The notes below the pieces were generated by a model. That model did not search any database. It saw only the letters and a program-made list of their open reading frames with translations, and had not been told where the DNA came from. DNA of 64,000 bases from Lachnospiraceae oral taxon 107 str. F0167 (lineage in GTDB: Bacteria > Bacillota > Clostridia > Lachnospirales > Lachnospiraceae): contig GL890598.1 in NCBI GenBank assembly GCA_000209465.1, forward strand, positions 9,115 to 73,114. Direction: 5' to 3'. Below are positions 63,360-64,000 of the stretch, in pieces; within the stretch, counting starts at the first letter, position 1; the number at the start of each line of letters is the position of its first letter. Made by a program: the position numbers and the translations under genes.

Positions 63360-64000
63360 ATGTACAGTTTTACAGTAAACGGGAAAGTGGTTGAAACTGA
63401 AAAAGAAGTGTCACTGTTAAGATTTTTGCGTGACGATTTAAAGCTCAAATCTATAAAGGACGGATGTAGTCAGGGTGCATGCGGTACTTGTACGATTATA
63501 ATCGACGGCAAGGCAACAAGAGCATGTGTTATGACCACCAAAAGAGCTGAAGGTATGAATATAGTTTCAGTTGAAGGATTAAGTGATTTTGAAAAAGAGG
63601 CATTTGTATATGCATTCGGTTCAAAGGGTGCTGTACAGTGTGGATTCTGTATTCCGGGTATGGTAATGTCAGGTAAAGCTCTTATTGACAGAAACCCGAA
63701 TCCTACAGAGGATGATATCAAAGAAGCTATAAAGGGAAATATCTGTAGATGTACAGGATACAAAAAGATCATTGAGGCGATTGAACTTGTGGCTCAGATA
63801 ATGAGGGGCGATAAGAAGATCGATGAAGAACTTGAAAAAGGTGATGACTTCGGTGTAGGTTCAAATGCTTTCAGAATTGATGTAAGAGACAAGGTTCTTG
63901 GTATAGGTGAGTATGTTGATGATATGGAACTTGAGAATATGCTCCATGTTTCAGCAGTAAGAACAAAATATCCAAGAGCAAGAGTACTTGATATTGATGC
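63360..64000 (+). CDS. Molybdenum hydroxylase (xanthine dehydrogenase-type), 3' end outside window
   Basis: The frame is open to the window end; 213 residues are visible. Residues 1-150 form the two [2Fe-2S] domain: C36, C41, C44 and C56 bind the first cluster and C94, C97, C129 and C131 the second (QCGFCIPGM and GNICRCTGY). From about residue 165 the molybdopterin-binding domain begins (FGVGSNAFRIDVRDKVLGIG, then EYVDDM). The fusion of both in one chain is typical of selenium-dependent xanthine dehydrogenases and related enzymes of Clostridia; selenium and substrate cannot be judged from this part. Confidence 0.88.
   Translation, partial: MYSFTVNGKVVETEKEVSLLRFLRDDLKLKSIKDGCSQGACGTCTIIIDGKATRACVMTTKRAEGMNIVSVEGLSDFEKEAFVYAFGSKGAVQCGFCIPGMVMSGKALIDRNPNPTEDDIKEAIKGNICRCTGYKKIIEAIELVAQIMRGDKKIDEELEKGDDFGVGSNAFRIDVRDKVLGIGEYVDDMELENMLHVSAVRTKYPRARVLDID

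Noticed and set aside
1-64000. CRISPR arrays, tRNA or rRNA genes
   Set aside because: I saw no regular direct-repeat array with spacers, and no full tRNA or rRNA sequence; the tRNA-like T-arm in the rpsH repeats is too short to call.

Overview
The window looks like a chromosome segment of an anaerobic, low-GC, Gram-positive bacterium of the Clostridia, most likely the family Lachnospiraceae. The grounds are AT-rich codon use, strong AGGAGG-type ribosome binding sites, a clostridial S10-spc-alpha ribosomal order with a KOW-domain gene between map and infA, zinc-type S14 and L36, [FeFe]-hydrogenase maturation genes, and B12-dependent lysine fermentation. The family assignment is inference from gene content; no 16S rRNA is present.

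Layout. 1-1841: right end of an IS200/IS605 element cut by the window edge, one unknown gene on the minus strand and AT-rich sequence without convincing genes. 1842-3569: malic enzyme and a folate-type ECF S component. 3593-20413: the S10-spc-alpha supercluster from rpsJ to rplQ, including secY, adk, map and infA, with a structured leader before rpsJ, a second promoter before rpmJ, and near-identical 113-bp repeats on both sides of rpsH. 20438-31705: a frameshifted MATE gene, an ECF sigma factor with an RsgI-like PepSY anti-sigma protein, a TetR / rifampicin-phosphotransferase-like / MATE set, a lipoprotein, and a second RsgI-like protein that lacks the sigma-binding end but carries almost the same 41-bp upstream element as the sigma operon. 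31780-35995: a promoter and attenuator-like leader, then a TM1266-family gene, hydE, hydG and hydF. 36019-37003: a TetR regulator and a small exported protein on the minus strand. 37210-50260: a lysine fermentation island with a frameshifted DMT transporter, kamB, kamC and a PucR regulator, then kal, kce, kdd, kamA, kamD, kamE, a frameshifted cobalamin adenosyltransferase and an NhaC-type antiporter. 50348-52664: a small membrane protein, a DlgD-like dehydrogenase and a DMT exporter. 52906-58552: a five-gene set ending in hcp, in which three proteins carry DUF1858-like domains. 58574-63081: a siderophore uptake and esterase operon with a divergent AraC regulator. 63360 to the end: the start of a molybdenum hydroxylase of the xanthine dehydrogenase type.

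How the genes fit together. KamA, KamDE, Kdd, Kce and Kal are the complete chain from lysine to crotonyl-CoA and acetoacetate. KamB/KamC would reactivate the B12 aminomutase, the adenosyltransferase would supply its cofactor, NhaC may handle the ion or substrate balance, and PucR may sense the substrate. HydE, HydG and HydF build the H-cluster of a hydrogenase that lies elsewhere. The hcp set joins an NO/hydroxylamine-stress enzyme to a Crp/Fnr regulator and to a cytosolic ABC ATPase, a HypB-like GTPase and a cytosolic solute-binding-fold protein. This set is the best candidate in the window for an undescribed system. Three genes carry one-base contractions in A or T runs; these may be sequencing errors or real slippage sites.
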